A stretch of 8,788 bases of DNA from an uncultured Ignavibacteria bacterium (GTDB lineage Bacteria > Bacteroidota > Ignavibacteria > Ignavibacteriales > Melioribacteraceae). The position numbers and the translations under genes are program-made. The notes under the pieces are model-generated. The model saw only the letters and a list, made by a program, of their open reading frames with translations, was not told where the DNA came from and did no database searches. The DNA lies in the NCBI GenBank assembly GCA_937930275.1, contig CALGLM010000453.1, positions 1 to 8,788 of the forward strand, given 5' to 3'. Below are positions 1 to 7,291 of this stretch, in pieces (position 1 is the first letter of the stretch; the number at the start of each line of letters is the position of its first letter).

Positions 1-10
1 GAACTTTTAT

Positions 11-16
11 TATAAT
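11..16 (+). promoter_or_regulatory. Possible -10 box for the methyltransferase gene
   Basis: A perfect TATAAT lies 37 bases before the ATG of the methyltransferase. The matching -35 element would fall outside the left edge of the window, so only half of the promoter can be seen. In DNA this AT-rich the hexamer can arise by chance, so this is a weak call. Confidence 0.25.
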
Positions 17-53
17 AAAACGACTAAATAATAAACAAATAGAGGAATTATTT

Positions 54-605
54 ATGTCTGATAGAACTGATGTTTGTCCTATAGAATTAGCCGGTTCGCT
101 TGATAATAAGGTGAGAAAAATATTTCAGAATCCTCAAAAAATATTAAAACAGTTTTTAACTCCGGGAATTAAAGTTGCTGATATAGGATGCGGTCCCGGA
201 TTTTTTTCGATTGAGATAGCAAAGGCAATAGGTAAAGAAGGCAAAGTTTACGCCGTTGATTTACAAGAAGGAATGCTCGAAAAAGTTAGAGCAAAAATTT
301 TAAAAACCGAATATGAAAATTATGTTATTCCGGTAAAATGTTCCGAAAATAAAATTTTATTACCCGAAAAAGTTGATTTTATGCTTGCGTTTTTTATGGT
401 ACACGAAGTACCGGATAAATTGAATTACTTTAAGCAATTAAAAGAGTATTTAAATATTGGGGGAAAGTTTTTAATAGTAGAGCCTAAATACATTCATGTA
501 AGCGTTAGTGATTTTGAAAATACTTTAAACTTTGCACGCGCAGCCGGTTTTAACGTATCCAAAGGAATAGATATGTTCTTTACTCAATCTGCTATTTTAA
601 GCTAA
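54..605 (+). CDS. Class I SAM-dependent methyltransferase, small (183 aa)
   Basis: Predicted cytoplasmic methyltransferase that moves a methyl group from S-adenosylmethionine to an unknown acceptor. The Rossmann-fold motif I is clear at residues 41-49 (VADIGCGPG). It is followed by the acidic residue expected to hold the SAM ribose at Asp69 (AVDLQEGM), a motif around 112-120 (FFMVHEVPD) and the strand GGKFLIVEPK at 136-145. The N-terminal stretch with LDNKVRKIFQNP at 16-27 resembles a subgroup of Methyltransf_11/UbiE-like proteins of about 190 residues, so the length looks complete. The start is supported by AGAGGA seven bases before the ATG. No signal peptide or membrane segment is seen. The 3' end faces the coiled-coil gene with only 12 bases between stop codons. 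The fold is sure; the substrate cannot be told from the sequence, and a quinone or small-metabolite methylase are both possible. Confidence 0.88.
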   Translation: MSDRTDVCPIELAGSLDNKVRKIFQNPQKILKQFLTPGIKVADIGCGPGFFSIEIAKAIGKEGKVYAVDLQEGMLEKVRAKILKTEYENYVIPVKCSENKILLPEKVDFMLAFFMVHEVPDKLNYFKQLKEYLNIGGKFLIVEPKYIHVSVSDFENTLNFARAAGFNVSKGIDMFFTQSAILS

Positions 606-617
606 TATTATTTATAG

Positions 618-2258
618 TTATTCTCTTTTATTAAAACCGTCTAATTTAATTTCGGCTTCTTCAATTTCTTTTAATAAATTAGATTTTTTTGATTCTAAAT
701 CTGAAATACCTTTAAGTTGTATATCAAATAACTGTTTTATACTTTTTTCAAGTTCTAATTTCTTTTCTGAAACCGAATTAAGTTCGGCAATTGAATCGGT
801 TAAATCTTTCTTTATCTGTAGTTCCTTTTGTCGCAAAGATTCAATTTCTTTTTCATAACTTGTCTTTATATTTGTTAAGTTGGTTATTACCGAAGACAGA
901 GCGTCTTTTTCAATCTCGGTCCTTTTTATATTCCCTTCAGTCAGGGCTAAAAGTTCATTCTTTTCAGTTAGAGTCTTCTCTTTATTATTTAGGTCAATTT
1001 CCTTTTCAAGAATTTGCTGTTTTATTTGATTTAACTTGAATTTTGCTTCATTAATATCGTTATTATATAGTTCTATAGTCTGAGTTAGCGAGTTTTCAAT
1101 ATTTAATGTTGCTTGTTCAATTTTATATTTTCTTGCCTCAACTTCTTCGTATTTTACGGTGTTTTCTAATATACCGTTGTTAAGTCTATTTAATTCAGTT
1201 TCGCGTTGTTCAATTTGTATGTTAAGCGAATTTATTTTTTGCTCAAGAGAAGAAACCATACTACTTTTTTCTTCAATTTCCTTATTCAGTCTTTCTGTAT
1301 CAGCAAGCAATAACGCCTTGTTGGTTTCGGCTTGTATCACCTCATCGTTAAAACGAGTAATCGATTTTTTCTTTTCAAAAATCTCATCTGCTACGGCATC
1401 ACGTTTTCTAATATAGTCTTCGTAAAGAGCATCTTTTTCGGAAAGCTGTTTAATTAAACCGCTTAAAGAGTCTTCAATATTTTGTTTAATTTCTTCGCTA
1501 ACAGAAATTTTTTCATCCAAATCTTTTAGGTAATTTTTCTTTTCTGTTTCTTCTTCGTATAACTGTTTAATAGTTGCGTTTAATTGTGCTTCCGCATCCT
1601 GTTTTCTTATAATTGATTTTTCAAGCTCTTTTAGTTCATTTGTATAATTTTCAGACTTCTTTTGAAAGTCGCTTGTAACCGAAAGTAGCTCTTTATACTC
1701 ATCTTTTATTGAAGTATATTGAGTATCAATTTCTTTGTTTTCTTCACGTAATATGTGGATGTTTTCTTGCAAATTGGCAATTTCGTTAACCAGGTAATCT
1801 TTTTCCTTCAAATAGCTCTCAACCGACTCGGCAAGAGCATTTAACTCTGCTTGTTTCTCATTAATAGCTTTGGTTATGTCACTTTCACCGGATTCAAAAC
1901 TTAAATACTCTTGACTTTTTGTCTCTATAGCAACCTTAATTTGCTCCAAATTATTCTCTAACTCTCTTATCTGAGCGTTCATATCATCTTTTGCAATTTC
2001 AAGCACGCCTAATTCGGATTCAAGTCTGCTTATTGATGAAACTTTTTGGGCTATATCATCGTCTAAATCTTTCAGTTTATTGGTTTGTTCAAATTCTTTT
2101 TGATTAAGATCGGAAATTTCTTTACGTGCAACTATAAGTTTAAATTCCAAATCTTCTAAACCGGCATTAAAGGATAATGCTTTTTCAAGCTTTTGTTTCA
2201 ATTCGTTATTTTCGTTAACTAATTGTTCAATTTCTTTTTTAGAAGATAAAAGACCCAT
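618..2258 (-). CDS. Long coiled-coil protein, function unknown (546 aa)
   Basis: Almost the whole protein, from about residue 6 to the end, is heptad-rich and dominated by Glu, Lys, Leu, Ile, Asn and Ser, as in SMC arms, myosin tails or bacterial filament proteins. I see no proline, cysteine or tryptophan in 546 residues, so the helix could be nearly continuous. No Walker A/B or ABC signature is present, so it is not an SMC or Rad50 ATPase although automated annotation may call it one. There is no signal peptide or membrane segment; the only non-coil part is the short start MGLLSSKK. AAGGA seven bases upstream supports the ATG. It stands alone, divergent from the MATE pump and convergent with the methyltransferase. 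A cytoplasmic scaffold or filament role is an inference; low-complexity coiled coils give misleading database matches, so no family name is given. Confidence 0.85.
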   Translation of the reverse strand: MGLLSSKKEIEQLVNENNELKQKLEKALSFNAGLEDLEFKLIVARKEISDLNQKEFEQTNKLKDLDDDIAQKVSSISRLESELGVLEIAKDDMNAQIRELENNLEQIKVAIETKSQEYLSFESGESDITKAINEKQAELNALAESVESYLKEKDYLVNEIANLQENIHILREENKEIDTQYTSIKDEYKELLSVTSDFQKKSENYTNELKELEKSIIRKQDAEAQLNATIKQLYEEETEKKNYLKDLDEKISVSEEIKQNIEDSLSGLIKQLSEKDALYEDYIRKRDAVADEIFEKKKSITRFNDEVIQAETNKALLLADTERLNKEIEEKSSMVSSLEQKINSLNIQIEQRETELNRLNNGILENTVKYEEVEARKYKIEQATLNIENSLTQTIELYNNDINEAKFKLNQIKQQILEKEIDLNNKEKTLTEKNELLALTEGNIKRTEIEKDALSSVITNLTNIKTSYEKEIESLRQKELQIKKDLTDSIAELNSVSEKKLELEKSIKQLFDIQLKGISDLESKKSNLLKEIEEAEIKLDGFNKRE

Positions 2259-2297
2259 AATTAATTCCTTTTTTATTAAACTTGATAAGCAAAAATG

Positions 2298-2326
2298 TTG
2301 CGAGTAATTTAATTAATTAATATAAT
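2298..2326 (+). promoter_or_regulatory. Candidate sigma70-like promoter of the MATE gene
   Basis: TTGCGA (2298-2303), a 17-base spacer and a perfect TATAAT (2321-2326) lie 39 bases before the MATE start codon. The -35 box matches TTGACA at four of six positions. The spacing is ideal, but the region is very AT-rich and part of the spacer is the palindrome TTAATTAATTAA at 2309-2320, which could be an operator or mere composition. Confidence 0.4.
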
Positions 2327-2365
2327 GTTTTTAAAATAATAAATCAAAATAAATTAAAATAAAAT

Positions 2366-3727
2366 ATGCACTTGGATTATAAGAAAAATATTAAAGAGAC
2401 AGTAAAATTAGCTTTGCCCATTTCGGTTGGTCAGTTGGGGCACATATTAATGGCGGTTACCGATACAATAATGGTTGGTCATTTAGGTGCAGCACCTTTG
2501 GCAGCTGCTTCTGTTGCGAATGCGGTTTTTAGTACGTTTATGATTTTCGGACTTGGGTTAAGTATTGCTATTACTCCTATTACTGCCGTTTCGGTGGGTG
2601 CCAAAGAAAACGATAAGCTTAAAAGTCTTCTTTATACTTCATTAATAATTAATTTAACAGCCGGATTGCTTATACTTGCATCTATATTGCTTGGCAGTAA
2701 CTATTTACAATACTTAAATCAACCTAAAGATGTTACCAATTTAATGGGACCATACTTGGTTGTAATAGGTATCTCAATTTTACCTATCATGTTGTTTCAA
2801 TCATATAAACAGTTTTTGGAAGGACTATCTGATGTGAAATCGGCAATGTATATAAATCTTGCCGCAAATATAGGTAATATATTCTTTAACTGGGTATTAA
2901 TTTACGGAAAGTTTGGTTTTCCCGCAATGGGATTATTGGGAGCAGGAATTGCGACATTAGCTACCCGAACAATAATGGCTATATCATTTTGGGGATATTT
3001 TAAACTAAACAAAAAGTACAAAGAACTATTTTCGGAATTAACATTAAAGATATTTGAAAAAAGTATTACAAAAAAAATATTAAGTATCGGTTTACCTATG
3101 GCAGGACAATTAGTTACCGAAGTTGCAGCATTCTCTTTTATCGGAATTATGGTAGGTTGGATTGGCACCACACAACTTGCTGCACATCAAATTGCATTAA
3201 ATATGGCTTCTTCAACATTTATGATTATGATTGGTATAAGTAGTGCCGGAACTGTTAGAGTAGGAAATGCCTTAGGCGAAAAGAACTATAGAAAGGTTAA
3301 AATAGCCGGCTATACTGCTATAGCTTTATGTGTGGCGGTTATGTTCGTTTTTGGTTTATTATTTGTGTTGTTTAATAACTTGCTTCCATATATTTATATT
3401 AACGATATAAACGTAATAAAAGTAACCGCAAATTTACTTTTAATAGCTGCCGCATTTCAAATATTTGACGGTTGGCAAGCTTCTTCTGCCGGTGTTTTAC
3501 GCGGAATAGGAGATGTAACCATACCCGCATTAATTATTTTTATTGCATACTGGATTATCGGAATTCCTTTAGGATATTACTTGGCATTTATTCTTAAATG
3601 GAGTGTTTACGGCATATGGTTAAGTATTGTAATATCATTAATTTTTGTAGCCGGATTTCTATTTTTTAGATTTATTAAACTTGAAAAGAGACTTGAGAAA
3701 AAAGTTGAGCAAAATCTTTTAGGTTAA
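2366..3727 (+). CDS. MATE-family multidrug/sodium antiporter, NorM type
   Basis: Inner-membrane efflux pump expected to export cationic drugs or metabolites in exchange for Na+ or H+. At 453 residues it has the usual MATE length and about twelve hydrophobic helices in two halves. The first half carries the family hallmark around residues 32-41 (TDTIMVGHLG) and PITAVSVGA at 71-79. The second half carries GLPMAGQLVTE (242-252), LAAHQIALN (271-279) and AGTVRVGNALGE (294-305). Glu252 and Asp368 (in FDGWQASSAGVLRG) align by motif with the cation-binding acidic pair known in NorM of Vibrio cholerae (Glu255, Asp371), suggesting a working ion site. There is no clear Shine-Dalgarno; the ATG follows an A/T-only leader, as is common in Bacteroidota. 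The gene is single, with its own promoter candidate upstream. The drug spectrum cannot be inferred. Confidence 0.95.
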   Translation: MHLDYKKNIKETVKLALPISVGQLGHILMAVTDTIMVGHLGAAPLAAASVANAVFSTFMIFGLGLSIAITPITAVSVGAKENDKLKSLLYTSLIINLTAGLLILASILLGSNYLQYLNQPKDVTNLMGPYLVVIGISILPIMLFQSYKQFLEGLSDVKSAMYINLAANIGNIFFNWVLIYGKFGFPAMGLLGAGIATLATRTIMAISFWGYFKLNKKYKELFSELTLKIFEKSITKKILSIGLPMAGQLVTEVAAFSFIGIMVGWIGTTQLAAHQIALNMASSTFMIMIGISSAGTVRVGNALGEKNYRKVKIAGYTAIALCVAVMFVFGLLFVLFNNLLPYIYINDINVIKVTANLLLIAAAFQIFDGWQASSAGVLRGIGDVTIPALIIFIAYWIIGIPLGYYLAFILKWSVYGIWLSIVISLIFVAGFLFFRFIKLEKRLEKKVEQNLLG

Positions 3728-3741
3728 GTAAATCAATAAAA

Positions 3742-3759
3742 ACAACAAATATTTGTTGT
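3742..3759. repeat. Perfect 18-bp palindrome after the MATE gene
   Basis: ACAACAAATATTTGTTGT is its own reverse complement and begins 14 bases after the MATE stop codon. As RNA it could form a hairpin, but there is no T-run after it on the plus strand; on the minus strand it is followed by TTTTATT. It may be a weak or backup terminator for this convergent gene pair, or a protein-binding site. Confidence 0.4.
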
Positions 3760-3840
3760 ACTATATTTACGAAGCCGTCTTCAAAAATTAAACGAATTCG
3801 ATTTAAATAATATTAGATGCTATAATACTTTTACTAAAAT

Positions 3841-3877
3841 ATAAATCCCTCTTAATCAATAAATTAGAGGGATTTAT
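3841..3877. terminator. Terminator-like hairpin between MATE gene and fliW
   Basis: The arms ATAAATCCCTCT (3841-3852) and AGAGGGATTTAT (3866-3877) are perfectly complementary over 12 bp, with a 13-base loop. The CCCTCT/AGAGGG core stands out in this AT-rich spacer. Read on the minus strand the stem is followed by ATTTTAG, so it best serves fliW, whose stop codon lies about 50 bases upstream in that direction. It may also stop readthrough from the MATE gene. Confidence 0.6.
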
Positions 3878-3928
3878 AAAATTACATTTGTACGGATAAA
3901 TAATTCTTTTTATTAAAACAAAAAGATT

Positions 3929-4315
3929 TTATTCCTCATCCGTTTTAACAAATAAAGGGTAATTTGTTTTATACTTATCCAAAATTCTTTGGTATCCGAC
4001 ATTCTTTTCCGTATTGATATAAAGCGGTGTTCTTAAATTAACGGTAATTTTTGTCGGGTCGCTGTTAAAAGTTACAATTCCGAAAGGATTTGTATTAACT
4101 TCTGTCGGAAAATTTTCAACTAATGTAGAAATGGGTACTAAGGGAAAAACTAATTCCGGTTCATCAATAGAAACAAGCCAGCTAAATAAAATGAGGTCGA
4201 GCTGTACAAGCAAAAACTTCTTGTGCTCCTCAAATCCGGCTAATCCACCTTCAAATCGTATTATTTGTTCTTCGTTAAATTCCATCTCACCAAATTGTGC
4301 ATTTTTAATTTTCAT
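3929..4315 (-). CDS. fliW: Flagellar assembly factor FliW
   Basis: FliW is a small cytoplasmic protein that binds flagellin and, in Bacillus and Campylobacter, also binds CsrA and relieves its repression of flagellin translation. The 128-residue product shows the family pattern: an opening FGEMEFNEEQIIRFEGGLAGF (residues 8-28, with the GLxGF turn after the first strands), then FSWLVSIDEPELVFPLV in the middle, and the diagnostic NLRTPLYIN followed by GYQRIL near residues 93-111. B. subtilis FliW is 143 residues, so this one is slightly short at the C-terminus but covers the fold. GAGGTG, six to seven bases before the ATG, fixes the start. No csrA, flagellin or other flagellar gene is in the window; the neighbours are two unrelated transporters, so this copy stands alone. 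Identification is firm; whether CsrA is its partner here is not visible. Confidence 0.93.
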   Translation of the reverse strand: MKIKNAQFGEMEFNEEQIIRFEGGLAGFEEHKKFLLVQLDLILFSWLVSIDEPELVFPLVPISTLVENFPTEVNTNPFGIVTFNSDPTKITVNLRTPLYINTEKNVGYQRILDKYKTNYPLFVKTDEE

Positions 4316-4445
4316 TTCACACCTCGGTTTTTGTTAACGATATATTGTTTTTGCAGCTTGCTTTTGTGTAATTATTTTTATTTAATTTAATATATGCAAT
4401 AATTTTTTATTTAGCAACATTTTTTGTAAAAATTAAAGATAATTT

Positions 4446-5663
4446 ATGACTTATATTAATTTTATAGTTATTTTACTTTCGCTTATAGGCATTGCTTTAG
4501 GACATTATCCAAGACTAAGAATGAACCGCTCTACAATTGCAATGGTTGGGGCAGTATTTTTAGTATTTGGCGGAGCTATGTCTCTTAACCAAGCGTATTC
4601 GGCAATAAATATGGATACTATTTTACTTTTGTTAGCCATGATGATAATAAATGCAAATTTAAGTATTGCGGGATTTTTCCAGATTGTTGCTGCCAGAGTA
4701 AGTAAGATTGCTAAAACGCCAAAAATGCTTTTAGCCCATGTAATCATTTGGTCAGGTGTTCTTTCGGCTCTTTTCTTAAACGATACAATTTGCGTAATGT
4801 TTACACCTTTAGTGTTGGAAATTGCAATAAAACTTAAAAGGAATCCTCTCCCTTATTTAATGGGATTAGCAACTGCCGCAAATGTCGGTTCAACCGCAAC
4901 AATTATTGGAAATCCGCAAAATATGCTAATAGGTATTGCAGGTAATATCGGTTTTGTTAAATTTTTATTATATCAACTTCCGGTTGCGAGTGTAGGATTA
5001 TTGTTTATTTGGTTTATAATTATTGTAGTATATAAAGACGAATTTAAAGAGATTAAATTTAACGAAAAAATTGACTTTGAACCCAAAATATATAAACCTT
5101 TATTAGTTAAAAGTACCATTACCACTTTCGGAATGGTAGTTCTGTTTTTTAGCGGAATTCCGGTAACATTGGCTGCTTTAATAGGCGCTTCTGCTCTATT
5201 AATAACAAGAAGATTAAAACCTCAAAGAGTTTTTAGAGAGATTGACTGGAGTTTGCTTGTTTTTTTTAGCGGATTATTTGTGATTACGGGCGGAATAGAA
5301 ACAACGGGATTGGGAAAATATTTTTTTTCCGTGTTAAAACCCATTTCAGGAGAAAGTACGCTAAATTTAAGTATTGTTAGTGTTTTATTAAGTAATTTAA
5401 TTTCCAACGTACCGGCAGTTTTATTATATCTACCGGTTATTAAAACTTTTGCTAATCCGGAAAAAGCCTACTTGGTTTTAGCTATGGCAACAACATTAGC
5501 GGGGAATGTAACACTTTTGGGCTCGGTTGCAAATTTAATTGTTGCCGAAACAGCTAAAAAACGAGGAATAAATATATCTTTTACGGAGTACCTTAAAGCA
5601 GGTTTACCTATTGCAATAGTTACTTTATTAATAGGTATTGTTTGGTTTGGAGTTATAATTTAA
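4446..5663 (+). CDS. Ion-transporter-superfamily permease (CitMHS/ArsB/SLC13-like)
   Basis: Integral membrane permease of 405 residues with about ten to eleven hydrophobic helices. Both halves carry the inverted-repeat signatures of the ion transporter superfamily: LNDTICVMFTPLVLE (111-125) with NVGSTATIIGNPQNMLIG (146-163) in the first half, and SNLISNVPAVLLYLP (316-330) with GNVTLLGSVANLIVAE (353-368) in the second. The Asn, Thr and Gly-Asn-Pro residues in these hairpins form the substrate and cation site in relatives. It is shorter than ArsB (about 430) and lacks the TrkA-C insert of many SLC13 proteins. An arsenite pump is not favoured, since no arsR, arsC or arsA lies nearby; a dicarboxylate, sulfate-like or Na+/H+ carrier is equally possible. 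The start codon follows an A/T-rich leader with no Shine-Dalgarno and no convincing promoter in the 130 bp shared with fliW. The family is sure, the substrate unknown. Confidence 0.9.
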   Translation: MTYINFIVILLSLIGIALGHYPRLRMNRSTIAMVGAVFLVFGGAMSLNQAYSAINMDTILLLLAMMIINANLSIAGFFQIVAARVSKIAKTPKMLLAHVIIWSGVLSALFLNDTICVMFTPLVLEIAIKLKRNPLPYLMGLATAANVGSTATIIGNPQNMLIGIAGNIGFVKFLLYQLPVASVGLLFIWFIIIVVYKDEFKEIKFNEKIDFEPKIYKPLLVKSTITTFGMVVLFFSGIPVTLAALIGASALLITRRLKPQRVFREIDWSLLVFFSGLFVITGGIETTGLGKYFFSVLKPISGESTLNLSIVSVLLSNLISNVPAVLLYLPVIKTFANPEKAYLVLAMATTLAGNVTLLGSVANLIVAETAKKRGINISFTEYLKAGLPIAIVTLLIGIVWFGVII

Positions 5664-5754
5664 ATATAGATGTAAAAATCAGATTGAAACTATTTTATGA
5701 TATTGAATATTTAATCTTTCTCTTTGTTTTTTTAGTTTTTGTATTTAAAATAAA

Positions 5755-5794
5755 AAAGACACTAAACAAAAATTAATTTCTGTTCAATGTCTTT
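5755..5794. terminator. Hairpin terminator between permease and aminotransferase genes
   Basis: AAAGACACTAAACA (5755-5768) pairs with TGTTCAATGTCTTT (5781-5794) over 14 positions with two mismatches, around a 12-base loop. On the minus strand it is followed at once by TTTATTTT, giving the U-rich tail of an intrinsic terminator 38 bases after the aminotransferase stop codon. On the plus strand it is followed by GTTTAAATG, a poorer tail, so it may act in both directions but favours the minus strand. Confidence 0.6.
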
Positions 5795-5832
5795 GTTTAA
5801 ATGTCTTATATCTAATATCTGTAGTCTATTGA

Positions 5833-7044
5833 CTATTTGCCGTATTTATCTGTGTATTTTTTGAAGAACTCGGCAATATTTCTATATGATTTTTCCAAAG
5901 TTTTTTCATCAGGTAAAAATACTACGCGGAAATGTTTAGTTCCGGGTCTCTGTCCAAAACCGGATCCCGGTACAACAACAACGCCTGTTTCCTTAATTAA
6001 TTCGGCTACAAAATGATTATCATCATGCGAAAAATGTAATTGTGGGAAAGCATAAAAAGCACCGCCCGGTTTAACGCACGAAATACCTTCAAACGAATTT
6101 AACATTTCGTAAGTAATATTACGTCTGCGAGTTAATTTTTCCATAGCTTCGGTTAAGTGGCTTTGGTCACCTTCCAATGCTAATTTAATTGCATATTGTT
6201 CAGGGTGATTTGCGGATAAACGTGAACGTAACAATTTGTTAATTGCTTCGATATAATTACTTAAAGCTGCTTTGTTTCCGCTAACAACACCCCATCCTAT
6301 ACGAAAACCGGGAACGATATAGTTTTTAGAAAGTCCGCCGAAAGTTATTACCGGAACTTCGCTATTTAATGAAGCTATAGATATTAATTTACCGTCATCA
6401 AATAACAATTTATCATAAATTTCATCTGCAAAAATAACCAGTTTATGTTTTATTGCTAAATCAATTATCTGTTGCAATGTTTCTTTTTTGCAATTGCTAC
6501 CGGTTGGGTTATTAGGGTTAATTAGAATAATGGCTTTAGTTTTGTCGTTAATTTTACTTTTAATATCTTCAATATCAGGCTGCCAACCGTTATTTTCATC
6601 TAAGAAATACGGATTTTCCATCATTTGCAGTTTGCTTTGAATTGCGGTATATAAAGGATAACCGGGGGTAGGTGTAAGTACGTTTTCACCTTCGTTAACA
6701 AGAGCGGTTAAACAAATATCAATAGCTTCGCTTGCACCGGTCGTAACAAAAACATCTTGAATATTCGATATACCTTTTCTTTCGGCTTCGCGTGCAATAG
6801 CATCAACAGCTTCTTTAATTCCCGAAGAAGGAGAGTAGCCATTTAAATTTTTTAACATTGCGTTATGTGTTGCTTCAATTAAATGTTTCGGTGTCTGAAA
6901 GTCGTATAAGTTTGGATCGCCGATATTTAAATATAACATCTCTTTACCTGATTTTGCTGCTTCGTTTGCAACTAATATAATATCTCTTACTGCATATTTA
7001 ACGTTTTCTGTTCTAACTGCCGGAACTATTACATAATCAATCAT
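5833..7044 (-). CDS. alaA: Class I aminotransferase, AlaA-like (glutamate-pyruvate)
   Basis: PLP-dependent fold-type I aminotransferase that probably interconverts alanine and 2-oxoglutarate with pyruvate and glutamate in the cytoplasm. In the 403-residue product the PLP lysine is Lys240 in GLSKNYIVPGFRIGW, with Arg248 binding the cofactor phosphate. NPNNPTG (176-182), the ring-stacking DEIY (Asp207, Tyr210), GASEAI (103-108) and the carboxylate-binding Arg373 (HFRVVFLP) are all present. Overall pattern and length match E. coli AlaA (405 aa), including IIFADEIYDK-type and SCVKPGGAFYAFP stretches; other class I aminotransferases acting on branched or aromatic amino acids remain possible. The start is set at ATG 7044 because GGAG lies six bases upstream; the TTG at 7056 would give four more residues but overlaps that ribosome site. 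It is monocistronic, with a terminator hairpin just downstream. Confidence 0.9.
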   Translation of the reverse strand: MIDYVIVPAVRTENVKYAVRDIILVANEAAKSGKEMLYLNIGDPNLYDFQTPKHLIEATHNAMLKNLNGYSPSSGIKEAVDAIAREAERKGISNIQDVFVTTGASEAIDICLTALVNEGENVLTPTPGYPLYTAIQSKLQMMENPYFLDENNGWQPDIEDIKSKINDKTKAIILINPNNPTGSNCKKETLQQIIDLAIKHKLVIFADEIYDKLLFDDGKLISIASLNSEVPVITFGGLSKNYIVPGFRIGWGVVSGNKAALSNYIEAINKLLRSRLSANHPEQYAIKLALEGDQSHLTEAMEKLTRRRNITYEMLNSFEGISCVKPGGAFYAFPQLHFSHDDNHFVAELIKETGVVVVPGSGFGQRPGTKHFRVVFLPDEKTLEKSYRNIAEFFKKYTDKYGK

Positions 7045-7050
7045 CTTAAT

Positions 7051-7054
7051 CTCC
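7051..7054 (-). promoter_or_regulatory. Ribosome binding site fixing the aminotransferase start
   Basis: GGAG on the minus strand, six bases before the ATG at 7044. It decides between that ATG and an in-frame TTG at 7056: the TTG shares two bases with this site and has no ribosome site of its own, so the ATG is preferred. Confidence 0.7.
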
Positions 7055-7095
7055 AAAATAAATAAAAGTAATTGTTAAAATTAATATATATTATA

Positions 7096-7125
7096 ATTAT
7101 AAGCAATACAAATAGAAACAACCAA
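7096..7125 (-). promoter_or_regulatory. Weak candidate promoter of the aminotransferase gene
   Basis: On the minus strand TTGGTT (7125-7120), an 18-base spacer and a perfect TATAAT (7101-7096) lie about 50 bases before the ATG. The -35 box matches TTGACA at only three of six positions, and a second TATAAT follows directly at 7095-7090, so the composition alone may explain it. Confidence 0.28.
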
Positions 7126-7261
7126 TTTTGATTTGAAACAGAATTTTTTTACAAAAAAAACTTTACTCTTATTTTTATTAAAAAAACGTTTGATTTTTTA
7201 ATAAATTGAAAACTTTTTTTACGATTTTTATCAATTAATAATGAATTTTGTTCAATAAAAT

Positions 7262-7291
7262 TTTGAATATTTTTCATTTTTTTTATCTTTG
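7262..7291 (+). promoter_or_regulatory. Bacteroidota-type promoter for the secreted trefoil gene
   Basis: TATCTTTG (7284-7291) matches the TAnnTTTG element recognised by the main sigma factor of Bacteroidota at every fixed position. TTTG at 7262-7265 lies 18 bases upstream, in the place of the -33 element. Transcription would begin near 7298, leaving a leader of about 80 bases. This is the best promoter match in the window. Confidence 0.6.

Noticed and set aside
791..1416. Plus-strand open frames opposite the coiled-coil gene
   Set aside because: They are Ser/Leu/Phe-rich antisense readings of Glu/Lys-rich heptads, with no ribosome site and no family pattern.
618..2258. Possible SMC/Rad50-type chromosome segregation ATPase
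   Set aside because: The similarity would rest on coiled-coil composition only; no Walker A, Walker B, ABC signature or hinge is present.
3902..3928. CTTTTT/AAAAAG hairpin right after fliW as a terminator
   Set aside because: The stem is six pairs, almost all A-T, and is probably just composition; the GC-rich hairpin at 3841-3877 is a better candidate.
4446..5663. Arsenite efflux pump ArsB
   Set aside because: The shared motifs belong to the whole superfamily, and no other arsenic resistance gene is nearby.
7109..7116. TCTATTTG on the minus strand as a Bacteroidota -7 box for the aminotransferase
   Set aside because: It misses one of the fixed positions (C for A) and has no properly spaced TTTG partner.
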